DNA from: Sporosarcina trichiuri
Lineage (GTDB): Bacteria > Bacillota > Bacilli > Bacillales_A > Planococcaceae
Reading direction: 5' to 3'
DNA: 64,000 nucleotides
Assembly: GCF_030406775.1 (NCBI RefSeq)
Contig: NZ_CP129119.1
Location: forward strand, 2,573,501 to 2,637,500
Notes under the pieces: generated by a model
What the model saw: only the letters and a program-made list of their open reading frames with translations
What the model was told of the DNA's origin: nothing
The model's database searches: none
Part shown: positions 63,284 through 64,000 of the stretch, piece by piece
Layout: each line of letters starts with the position of its first letter
How positions within the stretch are numbered: position 1 is the first letter of the stretch
Program-made: the position numbers and the translations under genes

Positions 63284-64000
63284 TTGACAGGTCACTTAGT
63301 TCAGTACGGTCAACACCGTCAGCGCAGAAGTTTCGCGAGAATCAGCGAAGTACTCGATCTGCCGAATTTGATTGAAATCCAGACGGCATCTTATGAATGG
63401 TTTTTGGAAGAGGGCCTCAGGGAAATGTTCCACGACATCTCCCCGATCCAGGACTTCACCGGAAATCTTTCATTGGAATTCGTCGATTATCAGCTAGGCG
63501 AGCCTAAATATCCTGTGGACGAATCGAAAGAGCGCGATGTGACATTCGCCGCGCCGCTTCGTGTAAAAGTGCGGCTGCACAATAAAGAGACGGAAGATGT
63601 GAAAGAACAGGATGTCTTCATGGGAGACTTCCCGCTCATGACCGAAAACGGAACGTTCGTCATCAATGGTGCCGAGCGCGTCATCGTTTCCCAGCTCGTC
63701 CGCTCACCGAGTGTATATTTCAATGACAAGACAGATAAGAACGGCAAGCGCGGATTCGGGGCGACTGTCATTCCGAACCGCGGTGCATGGCTTGAATACG
63801 AAACAGACGCAAAAGACATCGTTCACGTGCGGATCGACCGTACGCGGAAATTGCCGATCACTGTTTTGATGAGAGCGCTTGGTTTCTCAAGTGACCAGGA
63901 AATCATCGACCTGATCGGTGACAACGAATACCTCCGAAACTCTCTTGAAAAAGATAACACGGAAAACTCCGAAAAAGCATTGCTCGAAATTTACGAACGC
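63284..64000 (+). CDS. rpoB: RNA polymerase beta subunit (3' truncated by window edge)
   Basis: First 239 residues of the beta subunit. Starts at TTG 63284 after AGGGGTGAAAGAG; the reading [20 protein letters not shown] matches the Bacillus N-terminus closely. [40 protein letters not shown] and [16 protein letters not shown] (protrusion and lobe) are highly conserved. No rifampicin-site region lies in the window. TTG starts in rpoB are known among Bacillales. Confidence 0.97.
   Translation, partial: MTGHLVQYGQHRQRRSFARISEVLDLPNLIEIQTASYEWFLEEGLREMFHDISPIQDFTGNLSLEFVDYQLGEPKYPVDESKERDVTFAAPLRVKVRLHNKETEDVKEQDVFMGDFPLMTENGTFVINGAERVIVSQLVRSPSVYFNDKTDKNGKRGFGATVIPNRGAWLEYETDAKDIVHVRIDRTRKLPITVLMRALGFSSDQEIIDLIGDNEYLRNSLEKDNTENSEKALLEIYER

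Noticed and set aside
1..64000. Mobile elements, prophage, integrase sites, tRNA or rRNA genes
   Set aside because: None could be recognised; gene order and composition are continuous backbone apart from the AT-rich rpoB leader and ribosomal genes.

Overview
The window is ordinary chromosomal backbone from a low-temperature-adaptable, Bacillus-type Firmicute with fairly GC-rich DNA (mid-50s per cent by eye). The gene order ctsR-mcsA-mcsB-clpC-radA-yacL-ispD-ispF-gltX-cysE-cysS-mrnC-rlmB-yacP-sigH-rpmG-secE-nusG-rplKA-rplJL-ybxB-rpoB, the S-box, T-box and TPP leaders, the bacillithiol-linked YtxJ protein and a CotD-like coat protein all point to Bacillales. Lack of disA between radA and yacL, together with the base composition, suggests Planococcaceae (for example a Bhargavaea or Sporosarcina relative); that family-level call is inference. 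I see no rRNA, tRNA, prophage, insertion sequence or CRISPR array.

Region by region. 1-5.4 kb: tryptophan operon trpEDCFBA (trpE cut by the window edge, no trpG inside). 5.4-12 kb: a DUF4003-like protein, a peptidoglycan-peptide recycling pair (LD-carboxypeptidase plus NlpC/P60 endopeptidase), a thioesterase, a 30-residue membrane peptide, MscL, an alkyltransferase-like DNA-repair protein, a PAP2 phosphatase, YtxJ and an SDR reductase. 12-16.4 kb: membrane-fluidity module des-desK-desR followed by D-serine dehydratase. 16.5-18.3 kb: a DDAH/deiminase-family enzyme, a histidine phosphatase lacking the usual first Arg, and an array of 20-bp tandem repeats. 18.5-22.2 kb (minus strand): TPP-riboswitch-controlled tenA-thiM-thiD-thiE-thiW. 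22.2-32.6 kb: a DUF3238-like protein, WrbA under a probable MhqR-type operator, SulP-Usp, a two-component system next to HtrA, and an aldehyde dehydrogenase-DUF779 pair behind a cre-like site. 32.7-38.7 kb: CotD-like protein and the SAM-riboswitch-controlled yitJ-metH pair (minus). 38.8-43.3 kb: BioY behind a BirA-like operator, a TDT-family transporter, an unrecognised 562-residue membrane protein and a GNAT protein. 43.5-64 kb: the protein quality-control, isoprenoid, cysteine, RNA-processing, sigma-H and ribosomal/RNA polymerase clusters, ending inside rpoB.

Functionally the window shows layered RNA-level control (TPP, SAM, Cys T-box, L1, L10 and possibly nusG and rpoB leaders) and several recognisable repressor sites (CtsR twice, MhqR-like, BirA-like, cre-like, probable DesR). 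The most unexplained structure is the 20-bp tandem repeat array at 18141-18270; I did not find a convincing wholly new multi-gene system.
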